Below the pieces are notes generated by a model, which saw nothing but the letters and a program-made list of their open reading frames with translations, was not told where the DNA came from and ran no database searches. A stretch of DNA of 64,000 nucleotides from Streptomyces sp. NBC_00775. GTDB taxonomy: Bacteria; Actinomycetota; Actinomycetes; Streptomycetales; Streptomycetaceae. Below are positions 9,811-18,872 of the stretch, in pieces. The translations under genes and the position numbers were made by a program. The stretch covers positions 4,464,001-4,528,000 of the forward strand of contig NZ_CP108938.1 in the NCBI RefSeq assembly GCF_036347135.1, in the 5' to 3' direction. Numbering within the stretch: the stretch's first letter is position 1; each line of letters opens with the position of its first letter.

Positions 9811-10030
9811 ACAGCGGGCCAAAAGCGGGCGAACAGTTTGCGGGGCGGGCAACCGCGCCGGCCGGAACGTCATCGCCAAACCGCAGGTCAGCGGCGCCGG
9901 TTGAAAAATCCCTCACAGGCTGCCCCTAGTCACCCAAGGTTCCTTCAAGCAGGTCCTCATCCCACGCTCAGACACCGTTCCTAGCCTCGGCTCACTTCGC
10001 CGCACCCACGCCAGGAAGGGCTCCTGAGCC

Positions 10031-11323
10031 ATGCCCCCCAGACGTATCGCCGTACTCGCCGACTCGGACACCCGCTGGAAGTGGGGCGCGTCGGTCGCAC
10101 GGCAGATCGCGCCCGAGCACACGCTCGACGCCGTCTTCCTGCGCACCCGGGCCACCCCGACGGAACGCCAGCTCGCGGAGATCGGGATCGTGCCCGACAC
10201 CCGGCGCGAGGTCACGGCGGCCGAGCTGGTGGACGACGAGGAGCTGGCCGGGGCGGATGTCCTCGTCCTGGCCACCGCCGGTGGTACGACGCTGGCGCTC
10301 ACCCACAGCCTGGGGATCGCCTGGGCGGCGCGCGAGCGGCGGCCCGTCACCGTCACCGGGTACGTCGGAGTCGTCTACGAGAAGATGGTCGACGGGCTCC
10401 TCACCCGCGCCGGCACCGATGTCGTCCTCGCCAACAGCGCGTACGACGCCGACCGGTTCCGCGAAGCCTTCACGAGTGTCGGTGTCGATCCGGACGCGGT
10501 GGTGGAGTGTGCGCTGCCGTTCCTCGGCGGTGATCCGTACACGCCCTCCCCCGACCGGCCGTTCACGCTCACCTTCGCCGTCCAGCCCTCCGTGCCCAAG
10601 GGCCGCGAGTCCCGGCTGAAGCTGCTGGAACGCGCCGCCGCGCACGCCCGGCGCCATCCCGACCGGCTCGTCCTGATGAAGCTGCGCAGCCTCCCCGGCG
10701 AGCACACGACCCATGTCGAGGCCAACCCGTACCAGGTGCTCATCGAGGAGCTGGCCGAGCCCGCGCCGCCCAACCTCCAGCTCGTCTACGGTCACATGGG
10801 CGAAGTCCTCGACCGCACCGACCTGTTGGTGACCGTGAGCTCCACGGCCGCGCTGGAGTCGATGCACCGGGACATCCCGACCGCGATCCTCACCGACTTC
10901 GGTGTCCGCGAGGCGCACGGCAACCACTACTTCGTGCACTCCGGCTGCCTCGCCTCCTGGGACGACCTCGACGCGGGCGCGCGGCCCCTCCCCGACCCGG
11001 CGTGGGCGGCACGTCAGGGCATCGGCAAGACCGACCCCTACGCCGCCGCCCGCGCCCGCCTCGCCGCGCTGCGCGCCGCCGGCCCGCTGCCGCTACTGCG
11101 GCCGTACTACTCACCGCAGCGCGCCGGCGTCTATCTCGGCGGCATCCTGGAACGCAACGGCTTCGACGAGAAGGGCAGGCCGCTGCCGGTCCCGCCGGCC
11201 ATGGGCGGTGCGGGCCCCGTCAAGGCGGTCGTCCGCCGGGTCGCGCGCAGCGGCGCCAAGTCCCTTTACCGTGTGGGCCGCGAGAAGGTCGCCCCCACCC
11301 TCCGCCGCTGGGGACAGGGATGA
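10031..11323 (+). CDS. Putative GT-B-like glycosyltransferase (DUF6716-type)
   Basis: 430 aa. It begins with a Rossmann-type strand (RRIAVLADSDTRWKWGASVA), has a central linker, and a second half with LQLVYGHMGEVLDRTDLLVTV and SSTAALESMHRDIP, which resembles the donor-binding half of GT-B enzymes or capsule polymerases. I recall this family as DUF6716 putative glycosyltransferases, but cannot confirm it. The next gene overlaps by 4 nt and looks like a polysialyltransferase, so the two probably build or extend a cell-envelope glycan. The ATG at 10031 has GGAAGG about 10 nt upstream. Confidence 0.65.
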   Translation: MPPRRIAVLADSDTRWKWGASVARQIAPEHTLDAVFLRTRATPTERQLAEIGIVPDTRREVTAAELVDDEELAGADVLVLATAGGTTLALTHSLGIAWAARERRPVTVTGYVGVVYEKMVDGLLTRAGTDVVLANSAYDADRFREAFTSVGVDPDAVVECALPFLGGDPYTPSPDRPFTLTFAVQPSVPKGRESRLKLLERAAAHARRHPDRLVLMKLRSLPGEHTTHVEANPYQVLIEELAEPAPPNLQLVYGHMGEVLDRTDLLVTVSSTAALESMHRDIPTAILTDFGVREAHGNHYFVHSGCLASWDDLDAGARPLPDPAWAARQGIGKTDPYAAARARLAALRAAGPLPLLRPYYSPQRAGVYLGGILERNGFDEKGRPLPVPPAMGGAGPVKAVVRRVARSGAKSLYRVGREKVAPTLRRWGQG

Positions 11324-12333
11324 CAGCCCGCCCCGTCGCCCTCGCCCTCGTCGAGAGCCCCGCCCAGCTCCTCAACCTCCTGGAGTGGGCGCTCGGTGAG
11401 CGCGACGGAGCCCCGGAGCCCGCGCGGTGCGAGGCCGCCGTACTCCTTCCCCTCGACCCGGCCACCCGCCACCAGCTGCGCGTGATGGCGGAGGTGGCCC
11501 GCGCCGAGGGCATCGACGTCGGCCTGTACGACATCCGCAAGGTCCCGGTCGGCTTCACGCGCGCCCTGACCTCGCTCGTACGGAAGCTCACCACCGCCGA
11601 CCGGCTCGTCATCGGCGACCCCTTCTCGGGGATCATCCAGCGGCTGCTGCCCCTCACCCGTACCCGCGACTTCGTCCTGCTCGACGACGGCACGGCCACC
11701 CTGGAGCTCTCCCCCGAGCCGCTCGCGGGCCGTCCGCTGGTCCGCTGGCACCACACGGGATCCGCGCCGGGGGCGGCCGCCCGCGCCGCTCGCCGCCTGA
11801 CTCCCGGGCCCGGCACGCGACTTGAGGTCTTCAACTGCCGGGCCGCCGCGAGTGCCCCGCCCGGTGTGATCGTCTCCCCGCACACCTACAGCTGGGCGCG
11901 ACAGCGGTACGGGCCGCCGCAGGTGAGCCCGGGCGTCGACATGATCGGCACCTCGCTCGCCGAGACGGGACTGGTCGACCCCGGCCGGTACGTCCATGAA
12001 GTGGCGGCGCTGGCCCACCAGTTGAACGTCGAACGCTACTTCGCGCACCGCCGCGAGGACCCGGACAAGCTGCGCCTGCTCGCCGAGTACGGCGAGCTGG
12101 AGATCGTACGCCCCGAACTCCCCCTGGAGGTCGAGCTGTTGAAGGGTCCGGTCGCCGACACCCTGGTCGCGCTGCCGTCCACGGCCCTGCACACCCTGCC
12201 CCGGGTCCTCGCCGGTACGGGCGTGGAGGTCACCGTGTGCGCGGATGTCACCGACTGGCTGCAGCCGGACGTGTCCGAGCGGGCGGCGGCCTTCCTGACG
12301 GAGGCCTTCCTGACGGAGGTCATCCACGCCTGA
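11320..12333 (+). CDS. Polysialyltransferase-family-like glycosyltransferase
   Basis: 337 aa. Features seen: an N-terminal Rossmann-like segment (VALALVESPAQLLNLLEWAL), the central LVIGDPFSGIIQRLLP and RDFVLLDDGTATLEL, and a C-terminal LVALPSTALHTLPRVLAG. The DDG plus HTL/PSTA pattern is what I know from bacterial sialyl/polysialyltransferases (GT52/GT38-like). It is cytoplasmic or membrane-associated and probably acts with the preceding gene (ATGA overlap at 11320). The C-terminus contains a 15-bp direct duplication encoding FLTEAFLTE. The last 14 nt overlap the convergent TetR gene. Confidence 0.65.
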   Translation: MTARPVALALVESPAQLLNLLEWALGERDGAPEPARCEAAVLLPLDPATRHQLRVMAEVARAEGIDVGLYDIRKVPVGFTRALTSLVRKLTTADRLVIGDPFSGIIQRLLPLTRTRDFVLLDDGTATLELSPEPLAGRPLVRWHHTGSAPGAAARAARRLTPGPGTRLEVFNCRAAASAPPGVIVSPHTYSWARQRYGPPQVSPGVDMIGTSLAETGLVDPGRYVHEVAALAHQLNVERYFAHRREDPDKLRLLAEYGELEIVRPELPLEVELLKGPVADTLVALPSTALHTLPRVLAGTGVEVTVCADVTDWLQPDVSERAAAFLTEAFLTEVIHA

Positions 12334-12970
12334 CGGGAGGTGACCAGGGCCGCCCCTCCATGAGGTCGCCCAGGCCCGCCCAGGCAAAGTTCATCAGGGT
12401 CGCGGCGGCCTGCTTGGCGGAGACGCCCGGGGTCGCGTTGGCCCAGGCAGCGAGGGACTCGGCGGCGCCGACCAGCGCCTCCGCGAGCCCGGCGACCTCG
12501 CGCTCGGGCAGGGTCGGGTCGCGGTGTGCCTCACGAGCCCCGACGACGATCAACTGCGTGACGAACACGACGAGTTCCTCGCGCATCGCGGAGACCTCGG
12601 CGGCGAACGGCTCGCCGTGCGTACGGGCCTGGAGGTGCAGGACCGCCCAGCCGTCGGGGTTCTCGGCGGTGTGCGTGAAGAACGCCGCCAGCCCTTCCCA
12701 GAGTTGACGGTCGGCGGCCAGACCGGGCTGTACGCCCGCGCGGACGGCGTCGGTGAGCGCCTTGGCCTCGCGCCGGATGCACGCGGTGAAGAGGTCTTCC
12801 TTCGAGTTCAGGTACAGATACACCAACGGCTTGGACACGCCCGCCAGTTCGGCGATCTCGTCCATCGACGCGGCCCGGTACCCCCGCTGCCCGAAGGTCC
12901 GTACGGCCGCGTCCAGCATCTGCTGTTCACGTACCGCACGCGGCATGCGCTTGTTCTTCACAGCACCCAT
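12320..12970 (-). CDS. TetR-family transcriptional regulator
   Basis: 216 aa. The N-terminal helix-turn-helix (about residues 15-62) has RTFGQRGYRAASMDEIAELA and the recognition segment VSKPLVYLYLNSKEDLF. The C-terminal ligand domain is of TetR_C type (WAVLHLQARTHGEPFAAEVS). The target is unknown; no palindrome is obvious next to the gene. The 3' end overlaps the convergent glycosyltransferase by 14 nt. The start ATG at 12970 lacks a clear ribosome-binding site, and a GTG nine nt further in is an alternative. Confidence 0.88.
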   Translation of the reverse strand: MGAVKNKRMPRAVREQQMLDAAVRTFGQRGYRAASMDEIAELAGVSKPLVYLYLNSKEDLFTACIRREAKALTDAVRAGVQPGLAADRQLWEGLAAFFTHTAENPDGWAVLHLQARTHGEPFAAEVSAMREELVVFVTQLIVVGAREAHRDPTLPEREVAGLAEALVGAAESLAAWANATPGVSAKQAAATLMNFAWAGLGDLMEGRPWSPPVRRG

Positions 12971-13017
12971 GCGGGCAAGCGTACGATCGGCCGCCGCCTA
13001 CCGTGCACAGGGAAGGT

Positions 13018-13326
13018 TCAGGAGGTCTGACCCTGCGCGCCTTGGCGGGCGGCGTCGTCCACGGTGTCGTCCTCCTGGCTGCGGTTGCTCTCCAGGTTGG
13101 CCTTCATGCGGTCGACGCGCGCGACGACCTGGGCCGAGGCCCGGTCGCGCTCCTTGCGCAGCGCGACGAAGCTGATCGGGGCGGAGATCAGCAGGGAGAG
13201 CAGGACGACCCACATGTAGTTGGAGTCGCCGAGTCCGCGCGGGGCGATGCCGGAGTAGACGAGGCCCCAGACGACCACGAGGCAGCCCGCGAAGATCCCA
13301 AGGCGCATCAGCGTGTAGCGGCCCAT
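13018..13326 (-). CDS. DUF4229 small membrane protein
   Basis: 102 aa. Two membrane segments, LGIFAGCLVVVWGLVYSGI and MWVVLLSLLISAPISFVAL, are followed by a charged helical tail (RKERDRASAQVVARVDRMKAN). This matches the actinobacterial DUF4229 family, often seen near menaquinone and respiratory genes; function unknown. The start is ATG 13326. An upstream extension to 13413 is open but has no family-like sequence. Confidence 0.8.
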   Translation of the reverse strand: MGRYTLMRLGIFAGCLVVVWGLVYSGIAPRGLGDSNYMWVVLLSLLISAPISFVALRKERDRASAQVVARVDRMKANLESNRSQEDDTVDDAARQGAQGQTS

Positions 13327-13471
13327 GTCAATCCACTCTTCCGTTCCGAATCCGTTTCGAACGTTCCCAAAGGGCACCGTCCAGTGAAGCACGCCCGGGC
13401 GGCGATCTTGCACGGGGGCCGCGACAGCAGCAGCGGCAGCGGCAGCGGCAGCGGTGGGTATCGGCGCCGGA

Positions 13472-13787
13472 TCAGTGCAGCGGGAGCCACATCATGATGT
13501 CGTCGCGGTAGTCGTCGGCCGACACCCGCAGTCCCCCGGGCACCCGGCCCACCTCCTTGTAGCCGCAGGAGGCGTAGAAGTGCTCCAGGCCGAGGCCGCC
13601 GCGGCAGGTCAGCTTCAGGGCCTCCAGGCCCAGCGCGCGGGCATGCTCCTCGACTGCGGCGAGGAGCACGCCCCGCGCGCTGGAGCGACGGGTCGACCAT
13701 GACGATGCTCAGCTCCATGGTCAGCGAGCGTCTCAGATTGGCTTGGTGATCCTGCGGGTTCCACAGGATCAGAAGGCGGGGAAACAC
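13472..13787 (-). pseudogene. Decayed GNAT acetyltransferase
   Basis: The C-terminal 65 residues (LLAAVEEHARALGLEALKL, then FYASCGYKEVGRVPGG) are a clear GNAT end with the acetyl-CoA-binding helix. The preceding strand MELSIVMVDPSLQRA lies in another frame: at about 13675 a 1-nt shift is needed to join it to GVLLAAVEE. The N-terminal half cannot be recognised. It is either a frameshifted remnant or a sequencing error combined with a truncated gene. Confidence 0.7.
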
Positions 13788-13955
13788 CCCGTGACGCCAA
13801 TCGCCTTCGTGCCCTGGTGCCGCTGGACAAAGCCGACGGCCCGCGTGGCACGTCCCTCCGGACGCTGGCCGGCCAGGAACACAGGTCCCGACCGGGGAGG
13901 GTGCCCGACGTCGCCTGGGCGCCGGGCGTGCACGTCACACTCTGCCACGACGTCG

Positions 13956-15041
13956 CTACGGTTGGCTAATCCGACTGGTGAGCCCAAGCTCCACGACCCG
14001 ATCCGCCGTGACCGGGTCGAACGCCTTCACGTACGCCAGCTGCGCCCGCCCCACGCACCCGCGCGACAGCTTCACGTTCCCCGAGCCGGTGCCGTAGTGG
14101 ATCGCCGTCACGCCCTCGGCGACGGCGAGCTGGAGCAGCTCGTAATAGAGGAGGCCGAAGTAGAGGGGGACCTCGCCCTTGACCGTGTAGTCGTAGCCGG
14201 TCTGGCGGGCGTACATCTCGCCGCTGTGGGTGAAGAAGAGCACGAAGCCCGCGAGCTTCCCGTCCAGCTCGGCGGTGAGGACGCGGACGGTGTCGCCGGT
14301 GTGCGTCGCGATGCTGTGCAGGACGCGGCGGAAGGCGTCCGCGTCGGCGGGGGTGCCGTACTTGGCGTACAGGTTGAGTTCGAGCGGGGCGATCCGGTCG
14401 ATGAGGTCGCCGGTCAGGCCCTCCAGGCGGTACGTCACGCCCGCCGTGTCCAGGGCGCGCAGATCGCGGCGGATGCGGCGCCGTGTCTCGCGCCCGAAGC
14501 GGGCCCGGTACGCGTCGAAGCCGCCCTCGGCCGCGGACGGCACGGCGAGCGAGTACGCCGTCTCGAACGGCAGGTCCGTGTACCCGGCCCCGGAGAGCGC
14601 CGCCCGCAAGGCCTCGTCGTCCTGGTCGACGTACAGGAAGCACACGGACCGCATGCCGTCCTCGCGCGCCCGCTCCTCGGCGGCGTCGAGCACGGCCCGC
14701 AGCGCGCCCGCGTCCCGGGCGGCCGCCTTCCCGTGCGAGGGGTTGCGCCCGCCGAGCGCGAGCGCCGGCATCAGCTCCTCGGCCCAGGGCACCTCGTAGC
14801 GGCGCCCGAGGACGAAGTCGGGCCGGCAGAAGACGTACGGCACATCGGCTTCGAGGGGGTGGGCGGGGAGCGCGGCGAGGAGGTCGTCGTCCTCGTGGCC
14901 CATGAAGTAGTACGGGGCGGTCGCCGCCGTCGCGTACGCGTGCTTCAGCCAGGGGGTCGCGGAGAAGAAGGACCGCGCCCCGAAGGCCGTGTCCCAGGCG
15001 TCGTCCAGGCCGTACGGGCTGCGCTGGATCCGTACCTTCAC
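13956..15041 (-). CDS. FemAB/BioF2-like GNAT acyltransferase of six-gene operon
   Basis: 361 aa. The C-terminal half is a GNAT fold of the FemAB/PF13480 type (LDGKLAGFVLFFTHSGEMYA, then PLYFGLLYYELLQLAVAEG and IHYGTGSGNVKLSRGC). The N-terminal half is a second, weaker GNAT-like domain. Such enzymes transfer an acyl or aminoacyl group to an amine. It is the last gene of the operon and overlaps the ATP-grasp gene by 4 nt (15038-15041). With an amino-acid decarboxylase and ATP-grasp ligase upstream, it probably acylates the amine or peptide product. Donor and acceptor are unknown. Confidence 0.75.
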   Translation of the reverse strand: MKVRIQRSPYGLDDAWDTAFGARSFFSATPWLKHAYATAATAPYYFMGHEDDDLLAALPAHPLEADVPYVFCRPDFVLGRRYEVPWAEELMPALALGGRNPSHGKAAARDAGALRAVLDAAEERAREDGMRSVCFLYVDQDDEALRAALSGAGYTDLPFETAYSLAVPSAAEGGFDAYRARFGRETRRRIRRDLRALDTAGVTYRLEGLTGDLIDRIAPLELNLYAKYGTPADADAFRRVLHSIATHTGDTVRVLTAELDGKLAGFVLFFTHSGEMYARQTGYDYTVKGEVPLYFGLLYYELLQLAVAEGVTAIHYGTGSGNVKLSRGCVGRAQLAYVKAFDPVTADRVVELGLTSRISQP

Positions 15042-16318
15042 GCGACGCCCTCCGACTCGGCGACGACGACCGGGGTCAGCTGGCCGACGGCCGCGTCCGC
15101 GCAGCGCAGGGCGTCGCCCGCGGTGTCGGCGGTGGCGACGACCGTGCCGAGGTAGTCGAGGTTGCTCTGGGCGGGCTTCACCGGCTTGCCGTTCTTGGGG
15201 TGCAGGACGACCGCGACGACTCCGGGGACACGGCGGGCCAGGTCGGCGCCCTCGACGCCGGCCAGCACACCAGCCGTCGACGCGGTGAGGTAGCGGGAGA
15301 CGGCGGCGCGGTCCTGGGTCGGGGTGAGGTCGGCGGAGCGGCCCGCGTGGAGGAGGGTGACCTCGCGCTGCATGTGGATGCCGGTGGACTCCAGGATCAG
15401 CCGGGGGATCTCGGCGCCGGCCATCCGCCCGTTGATCTCGACGATGTACGGGCCGTCCTGGGTGACCTTGACCTCGACGTGCGCGGCGCCGAAGTCATGG
15501 CCGACGGCGCGCAGGGCGCTGATCACCAGGTCCGAGCAGGCCGCCCGCACCGGCTCCGACAGCACGGAGGGGAAGATCTCGCCGAGCTCGGCGAAATAGG
15601 GGTGCGGGCCGAGCGCCTTGTCGGTCAGCCCGATGACCCGGTGCTCCGTGCCGTCGTGGACGATCTCGGCGCTCAGCTCGTAGCCGATCAGGTACTCCTC
15701 GACGAGTGCGCCGGGGCGGCGCGGCTGGCCGCGGAAGTTCAGCGGGACGGAGGCGATGGCGTGGTGCGCGGCGGCGACCTCCTCGGGGGTGCGGCACAGG
15801 CTGACGCCGATGCTCGCCGACTCGGTCATCGGCTTGACGACGACGGGCAGCCCGAACTCCTCGGCCGCCGCGAGCGCGTCCTCCTGGGTCACCGCCTGCG
15901 TGAAGCGCGGTACGGCGACGCCGGCGGCCCGCATCATCTCCCGCTGGACCAGCTTGTCGCGGCAGGCGGCGGCCGCGTCCACGTCCATGCCGGGCAGCCC
16001 GAAGTGGGCGGCGATCCGGGCCACGATCGGGATGTTGTAGTCCGTCACCGTCATCACCCCGCGCAGCACACCCTCGGTGTGGAAGGGGGTGAGCGCCTCG
16101 ATCACGGCCTCGGCCGAGTTGGTGTCGGCGGTGAGGATGCCGTCGATGTACTTGGCGTACACCTCGTCGGCGGTGGAGACGGCCCGGTAGCGGTCGGGGT
16201 CGTTGCTCACCAGGACGGCGCGGTAGCCGAGTTCGTGGGCGGCGCGCAGCGGGGTGAGCCCGAAGTCGGAGAGCTGGCTCTCGATGACGGCGATCACGGG
16301 GGTGGGTTCAGGGCTCAT
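15038..16318 (-). CDS. ATP-grasp ligase of six-gene operon
   Basis: 426 aa. Pre-ATP-grasp Rossmann region (residues 1-95), then the ATP-grasp core: EFGLPVVVKPMTESASIGVS, ALVEEYLIGYELSAEIV and the metal-binding VEINGRMAGAEIPRLI. It belongs to the carboxylate-amine ligase group (L-amino-acid-ligase/carnosine-synthase-like) that makes an amide or peptide bond with ATP via an acyl phosphate. The start ATG at 16318 overlaps the MFS gene (ATGA). It probably joins a product of the decarboxylase to a carboxylic acid. The substrates cannot be read from the sequence. Confidence 0.88.
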   Translation of the reverse strand: MSPEPTPVIAVIESQLSDFGLTPLRAAHELGYRAVLVSNDPDRYRAVSTADEVYAKYIDGILTADTNSAEAVIEALTPFHTEGVLRGVMTVTDYNIPIVARIAAHFGLPGMDVDAAAACRDKLVQREMMRAAGVAVPRFTQAVTQEDALAAAEEFGLPVVVKPMTESASIGVSLCRTPEEVAAAHHAIASVPLNFRGQPRRPGALVEEYLIGYELSAEIVHDGTEHRVIGLTDKALGPHPYFAELGEIFPSVLSEPVRAACSDLVISALRAVGHDFGAAHVEVKVTQDGPYIVEINGRMAGAEIPRLILESTGIHMQREVTLLHAGRSADLTPTQDRAAVSRYLTASTAGVLAGVEGADLARRVPGVVAVVLHPKNGKPVKPAQSNLDYLGTVVATADTAGDALRCADAAVGQLTPVVVAESEGVA

Positions 16319-17565
16319 GCCGGGTTCCTTTCCAACGGTCCTGTGGGGGTGGTCGCCGCCGCGATGGGGCGCCGCGCGGCGCACACGAGGACGAGGGCGA
16401 GCGCCGTGCACGCGGCGGGCATCAGCAGTGCGGGCGAGGCGCCGAGATGCTGCGCGACGACACCCGCCGCCGCGGACCCGGCGGCGCTGCCGGCCTGGAT
16501 GAAGCTGCCGACGCCCGCGAAGGCCTGGGTCATCCGACCGTCCTCGGTCATATCGCCGATGAGCTGGAACTCCTCGGCTCCGGCGGGCGCGATGGGCGTA
16601 CCGCTGCCGATCAGCAGCGCGGCGAGCACGACGACGGCGACGGTGCCGTGCGCGAGCGAGGCGAGGGGCAGCAGGGCGAGGCCCAGGGTGAGGACGACGA
16701 GCAGCCGGATGTAGCGGGCGTACGTGGTGCCCGACCGGTGCCGCGATCCGTACACCAGACCGCCCACCACGCTGCCGGCCGACTGCGAGGCGAGCAGCAC
16801 TCCGGCGAGCGCGGTCCTCGTGCCGATGTCGTCGAGCAGGGCGGCGACCGCGACGGCGAGCGCGCTGGAGAGGGCGGCGGTCAGGCCGATGGCGGTGAGG
16901 ACGGTGAGCGCGGCGACAGGGCGCCGCCCCCGGCGCGCGGTGGGAGCGCTCACGGCCTGCGCGGGGCGCAGATCCCTCACGACGCGCGCCCGCGCGTACC
17001 CCCACGTGCCGGAGGCCATCACCACGGCCGCCACCAGGAGCGCCTCGAACGCGCCGATCGTCGCCGCGAGCAGCGTGATCAGCGAGGGCCCGGCGATGTA
17101 CAGGAACTCGGTCAGCGTGGCCTCGAAGGAGTACGCCCGCTGCCGCAGGGTCTCGTCGTCGGTGAGCCTCGGCCACAGCGCGCGCACGGAGGCGCCGACG
17201 GGGGGCGCGAGGGCGCCCGCGAGGAGCGCGCAGCCGAACAGGGCGGCGACCGGGGCGTGCCGGGCGGCGCCCGCCGTGCCGAGCAGCGCCACGAACACGG
17301 CCGTCCCCAGGACGCGCAGCACGACGGAGGCGCGCGCCCGGTCCATGATCCGCCCCGACACCGGCTGCCCGCAGGCACTGCCGACGGCGTACGCCCCCGC
17401 CGCCCCGCCCGCGACCCCGAACGAGCGCCCCGCCTCCACGACGGTGAGCAGCAGCGCGACCGGGATCATGGTCACGGCGAGCCGGGCGCAGGCGGCGTAG
17501 ACGACGGCGTCGCGGGCGCCGGGGAGGCGCAGGAGTTCGCCGTAGCGCGCGACGAGCCCCTTCAT
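16315..17565 (-). CDS. MFS transporter of six-gene operon
   Basis: 416 aa with about 12 hydrophobic spans, MFS fold. Conserved loop GSACGQPVSGRIMDRARA lies between TM2 and TM3. The start is ATG 17565, which overlaps the decarboxylase stop by 4 nt; an upstream in-frame ATG at 17616 lies within the decarboxylase gene and is not needed. Within the operon it is the obvious exporter or importer of the product, and also a plausible self-resistance gene. Confidence 0.88.
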   Translation of the reverse strand: MKGLVARYGELLRLPGARDAVVYAACARLAVTMIPVALLLTVVEAGRSFGVAGGAAGAYAVGSACGQPVSGRIMDRARASVVLRVLGTAVFVALLGTAGAARHAPVAALFGCALLAGALAPPVGASVRALWPRLTDDETLRQRAYSFEATLTEFLYIAGPSLITLLAATIGAFEALLVAAVVMASGTWGYARARVVRDLRPAQAVSAPTARRGRRPVAALTVLTAIGLTAALSSALAVAVAALLDDIGTRTALAGVLLASQSAGSVVGGLVYGSRHRSGTTYARYIRLLVVLTLGLALLPLASLAHGTVAVVVLAALLIGSGTPIAPAGAEEFQLIGDMTEDGRMTQAFAGVGSFIQAGSAAGSAAAGVVAQHLGASPALLMPAACTALALVLVCAARRPIAAATTPTGPLERNPA

Positions 17566-18872
17566 GAGGGCGCCACCGCGAACCGGAACACGTCCTCGTC
17601 CGTCTCCGCCCGCCACACCACGTCCGCCCGCTCCCCCTCGATGGCGACGACACCGGCGCGCATGCGGATGAAGTTGTTGCTGCGCCCGAGCGCGTACGCG
17701 CCCGAGTCGTGCATCACCAGCAGATCGCCCGCGTTCAGGTCGGCCGGCAGATCGGAGTCCGGGGCGTGGATGTCCGCCTCGTAGCAGAGCGGGCCCGCCA
17801 GGGACCAGGGGACGAGGTCCGGCGAGAAGTCACGGCCGACCGGCTGGAAGCGGTGGACCTCGCCCGTGCCCGTCCAGGGGGCGATGTGGTGCCCCGCGTC
17901 GAGGATCAGCCAGCGGGAGTCCGGGAGTTCCTTGCGGGACATGACCCGGGTGAGCAGGCACATCGCGTCGGAGACGAGCAGCCGCCCCGGCTCGCAGGCC
18001 AACACCGCGTCCGCGAGGCCGAGTTCGGCCATCCGCTTGTCGACCGAGGTGAGGAAGGCGGCCGGGTCGAGCCCGGGCCCCGGTGAGCGGTCGGAGCCGC
18101 GCGGCCGCAGAATCCCCGGCACGCCGAAGCCGCCGCCGACGTTGACCTCCCGCACCCCGAGCCGCGCCGCCTCGGCGAGCACCGGGTCGAGGGCGGCGAG
18201 AAGCAGCTCGGGGAACACGATCTGGCTGCCGAGGTGCGCGTGGACGGCGGTCAGCCGCAGATGCGGGGCCGCCCGTATCGCGCCTATGACCCGCTCCAGT
18301 TCCCGCGAGCCGGTCGGCCAGCCGAACCTCCCCCGCACGGCGGTCCGTTCGGCCGCCGCCACGAACGCGGGGTCGCTGGAGGTGGCGACGGGCACGCCCG
18401 GAAACAGCCGCAGCCCCACCTCCGCCGTCACCCCGGCCGACGCCGCCGCCCGTTCCAGCGCGGCGATCTCGTGCTCGCCGTCGATATTGACGCGCACCGA
18501 CTCCCGTACCGCCAGGGCGAGTTCGTCCTCGGTCTTCACCGGCCCGTTGAAGACGATGTCCTGCGGCGCGAACCCGGCGCGCAGCGCGGCCCGCAGCTCA
18601 TAGCCGGACACCACGTCCGCACCGAGCCCGCGCCCCGCGAACCGCTCCAGCAGGTAGGGCAGATAGTTGGTCTTGACCGAGTAGTACGCCCGCCCCGGCC
18701 GCCCGAGCCCGCCGAGCGCGGCCAGCAGGTCGTCCGCCGCGCGCTCGGCCCGCGCGATGTCGAGGACGTGTACGGGGGTGCCGTACCGCCCCGCGATCTC
18801 CGCGAGCCGTTCGCCGTCCCAGCCCCGCGTGTCCCCGCCGGGGGTTTCCCCGCCCCGCGTGCCGTCCGTCAT
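17562..18872 (-). CDS. Fold-III PLP-dependent decarboxylase of six-gene operon
   Basis: 436 aa of the Orn/Lys/Arg/DAP decarboxylase group 2. The PLP lysine is Lys67 in AYYSVKTN; HAHLGSQI and VNVGGGFGVPG bind the phosphate; EPGRLL and the active-site Cys in GPLCYEADIH are present. It decarboxylates an amino acid to an amine (diaminopimelate or ornithine decarboxylase-like) or acts on a modified amino acid; the Cys region favours a decarboxylase over a racemase. It starts at ATG 18872 with ATGA overlap to the methyltransferase. It is not housekeeping lysA by context. Confidence 0.85.
   Translation of the reverse strand: MTDGTRGGETPGGDTRGWDGERLAEIAGRYGTPVHVLDIARAERAADDLLAALGGLGRPGRAYYSVKTNYLPYLLERFAGRGLGADVVSGYELRAALRAGFAPQDIVFNGPVKTEDELALAVRESVRVNIDGEHEIAALERAAASAGVTAEVGLRLFPGVPVATSSDPAFVAAAERTAVRGRFGWPTGSRELERVIGAIRAAPHLRLTAVHAHLGSQIVFPELLLAALDPVLAEAARLGVREVNVGGGFGVPGILRPRGSDRSPGPGLDPAAFLTSVDKRMAELGLADAVLACEPGRLLVSDAMCLLTRVMSRKELPDSRWLILDAGHHIAPWTGTGEVHRFQPVGRDFSPDLVPWSLAGPLCYEADIHAPDSDLPADLNAGDLLVMHDSGAYALGRSNNFIRMRAGVVAIEGERADVVWRAETDEDVFRFAVAPS

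Noticed and set aside
17565..17616. In-frame ATG at 17616 as the MFS start
   Set aside because: It lies inside the decarboxylase gene. The ATGA overlap at 17562-17565 matches the other junctions of the operon.
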